NCBI GenBank assembly: GCA_029259815.1
Contig: JAJDEJ010000094.1
Location: 1-35,356, forward strand
Direction of reading: 5' to 3'
DNA: 35,356 nucleotides
Origin: Planctomycetaceae bacterium
GTDB taxonomy: Bacteria; Planctomycetota; Planctomycetia; Planctomycetales; Planctomycetaceae
The translations under genes and the position numbers were made by a program. The notes beneath the pieces are model-generated. The model saw nothing but the letters and a program-made list of their open reading frames with translations. It ran no database searches and was not told where the DNA came from. The stretch's first letter is position 1. The number at the start of each line of letters is the position of its first letter. Shown here piece by piece: positions 34,079 through 35,356 of this stretch.

Positions 34079-35122
34079 ATGGCTGAATTGCGTACGTTGG
34101 AAAATGCGACCACTGCACCGGCTCATCCAGCACCTTTGGAGGTGCCCAGCGCGGCTCAGCCGCTGCAGATCAATTGGTCACGCATGACTGTTGTCGTCTC
34201 GATCCATGTCCTCGCTCTGGCGGCGTTGAGTCCGTGGCTGTTTAGTTGGACGGGACTGGCTCTCGTCTTCGTCGGACATCATGTGTTTGGCATGCTGGGG
34301 ATCAATGTCTGTTACCACCGATTGCTGACTCACCGTTCTTTCAAATGCCCGATTTGGTTTGAGCGAGTCTTGGCGACTTTGGGAGTCTGCAGTTTACAGG
34401 ACACGCCTGCTCGTTGGGTGGCCATTCATCGCATGCACCACCAGCATTCCGACAAGCAGGACGATCCGCATTCGCCGGCTGCCGGATTCTTGTGGGGACA
34501 TATGGGCTGGCTGCTGTATGAGAATCGCGATCACCTGACCTTGGCGAATTGCGACCGTTACGCTCACGACGTGCTCCGCGACCCCTACTACTTCTGGTTA
34601 GAGCGCGGCGTCAACATGGTCTACGTCTATGCCGCCCATGCGATCTCGTTCTTTCTTGCTGGAATGGCCATTGGTTGGATGAATGCCGGCACGTTGGTGG
34701 GAGGTGTTCAGTTTGGCTTGAGCCTCCTTGTGTGGGGAGTGTTTGTGCGAACCGTTCTGGTCTGGCATGGGACTTGGGCGGTCAACTCGGTGACACACAT
34801 GGCCGGCTATCGCAACTACGAGACCCGGGAGGGCAGCCGCAATCATTGGCTCGTGGCTTTGCTCTCTCACGGTGAAGGCTGGCATAACAACCATCATGCC
34901 CAGCCGCGGAGTGCGAACAACGGGCACAAGTGGTGGGAACTTGATTTGACCTATCAGACCATCCGTCTCATGCAAGCAGTCGGATTGGCCGAACAGGTGG
35001 TCGTGCTGACGTCCGCTCCCGCTGAAGAGTCAGGACCAGTGACCCTGTCGATCAAGGACACCACTTCCAAGAAACGTGTCCCGGAACTGCCGCACGAGCA
35101 TTCGACGCGGAAAGCCGCCTGA
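34079..35122 (+). CDS. Membrane fatty acyl-CoA desaturase
   Basis: Di-iron desaturase of 347 residues (acyl-CoA/stearoyl delta-9 class). The three histidine boxes are clear: HRLLTH (about residues 81-86), HRMHH (about residues 118-122) and HNNHH (about residues 277-281), with GYRNYETREGSRNH just before the third. Two hydrophobic pairs flank these (about residues 40-70 and 190-225). It introduces a double bond in membrane fatty acids using oxygen and reducing power from a separate partner. An AAGGA ribosome site precedes the ATG by 8 bp. It stands alone. Chain length and position of the double bond cannot be told from sequence. Confidence 0.95.
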   Translation: MAELRTLENATTAPAHPAPLEVPSAAQPLQINWSRMTVVVSIHVLALAALSPWLFSWTGLALVFVGHHVFGMLGINVCYHRLLTHRSFKCPIWFERVLATLGVCSLQDTPARWVAIHRMHHQHSDKQDDPHSPAAGFLWGHMGWLLYENRDHLTLANCDRYAHDVLRDPYYFWLERGVNMVYVYAAHAISFFLAGMAIGWMNAGTLVGGVQFGLSLLVWGVFVRTVLVWHGTWAVNSVTHMAGYRNYETREGSRNHWLVALLSHGEGWHNNHHAQPRSANNGHKWWELDLTYQTIRLMQAVGLAEQVVVLTSAPAEESGPVTLSIKDTTSKKRVPELPHEHSTRKAA

Positions 35123-35133
35123 GCGAACGCACG

Positions 35134-35161
35134 TTGACCGGACTTGTGAGGCAGCTGTAAA
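35134..35161 (+). promoter_or_regulatory. Candidate promoter for the final, partial gene
   Basis: TTGACC (35134-35139) and TGTAAA (35156-35161) are 16 bp apart, matching 5 and 4 of 6 bases of the sigma-70 consensus. The expected start of transcription falls only a few bases before the ATG at 35170, so the mRNA would be nearly leaderless. Confidence 0.3.
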
Positions 35162-35169
35162 CTCGATCA

Positions 35170-35356
35170 ATGACGTCTCCGCTTGATGTTTCCCAGTCGC
35201 GAGGCGGACTGCCCGACTGGATTGGATCGCGGCACAAACAACTCGTCTTTCCGAGTTGGCTGCTCTCTGCATTCCTGCATGGAACGTTGCTGGCGACGTT
35301 TCTGTGGCTGTCACAAACACGCGGATGTCGACCTGACTACGCGGGCGACGGGGGCG
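35170..35356 (+). CDS. Partial gene for a membrane-anchored protein, runs off the edge
   Basis: The frame is open from ATG 35170 to the window end (62 codons) without a stop. The visible residues are hydrophilic for 27 positions, then a single hydrophobic helix (WLLSAFLHGTLLATFLWL), then a polar Gly/Arg stretch. This looks like the TonB-like or AgmX-like N-terminal anchors seen in planctomycetes, but too little is present to assign it. Its ribosome site is unclear. Confidence 0.45.
   Translation, partial: MTSPLDVSQSRGGLPDWIGSRHKQLVFPSWLLSAFLHGTLLATFLWLSQTRGCRPDYAGDGG

Noticed and set aside
1..35356. tRNA or rRNA genes, CRISPR arrays, insertion sequences, phage or defence genes
   Set aside because: Spacers were read on both strands and show no cloverleaf, spaced repeats, transposase or phage motifs.

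Overview
The window comes from the chromosome of a planctomycete, most likely order Planctomycetales. The evidence is gene content: a c-type cytochrome/DUF1549/DUF1553 protein paired with a DUF1501 protein, secreted sulfatases, two DUF1559 pseudopilin-like proteins with the FT(V)xEL N-terminus, and a short final gene with a TonB-like N-terminus. Genus cannot be fixed from this sequence alone. No tRNA, rRNA, CRISPR array, insertion sequence or phage gene was seen. Coding density is high and most genes lie in short co-directional runs.

Layout. (1) 102-5725, minus strand: TetR-type regulator, HlyD-type adaptor and RND pump, a self-regulated efflux operon. (2) 5957-8968, plus: two formylglycine-type sulfatases, convergent with 8989-13041, minus: the planctomycete cytochrome/DUF1549/DUF1553 gene followed 3 bp later by its DUF1501 partner. 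(3) 13313-21091, plus: housekeeping run of der (ribosome assembly GTPase), a two-haem-motif cytochrome-like protein, thiO-like FAD oxidase, a MazG-like pyrophosphohydrolase, hemE and hemY. (4) 21100-27035, minus: a GlsB/YeaQ-like membrane protein, a MoaD/ThiS-like carrier, a MaoC hydratase, a secreted SUMF1-fold protein without the catalytic cysteines, a PAP2 phosphatase, and a two-enzyme fusion of a GT2 polyprenyl-phosphate glycosyltransferase with an ArnT/PMT-like transferase. (5) 27348-29699, plus: BlaI-type repressor, M56 (BlaR1-like) membrane metalloprotease without a penicillin-sensor domain, and a DUF1559 protein. (6) 29971-33741, plus: an acidic PepSY-like exported protein, an OmpR-type regulator, a sensor histidine kinase and a second DUF1559 protein. 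(7) 34079-35122: fatty acyl desaturase; 35170 to the edge: start of a membrane-anchored protein.

How they work together. Region 3 links haem synthesis (hemE-hemY) with genes for c-type cytochrome-like proteins nearby. Region 4 contains a plausible lipid-carrier glycosylation unit: sugar loading onto polyprenyl phosphate and transfer to an extracytoplasmic acceptor in one polypeptide, with a PAP2 phosphatase that could recycle carrier or act on lipid A. Regions 5 and 6 are two adjacent envelope-sensing modules, each next to a DUF1559 exported protein. The strongest regulatory signals I can read are a BlaI/MecI-like operator at 27261-27276, an 11-bp-period direct repeat (TTCTCATC twice) at 29872-29890 upstream of the PepSY gene, and a set of hairpins between the PepSY gene and the response regulator. 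These are read by eye and are unverified. I see no single clear new defence or mobile system; the best candidates for undescribed biology are the PepSY/two-component module, the BlaI/M56/DUF1559 unit, and the GT2-PMT fusion cluster with a cysteine-less SUMF1 protein.
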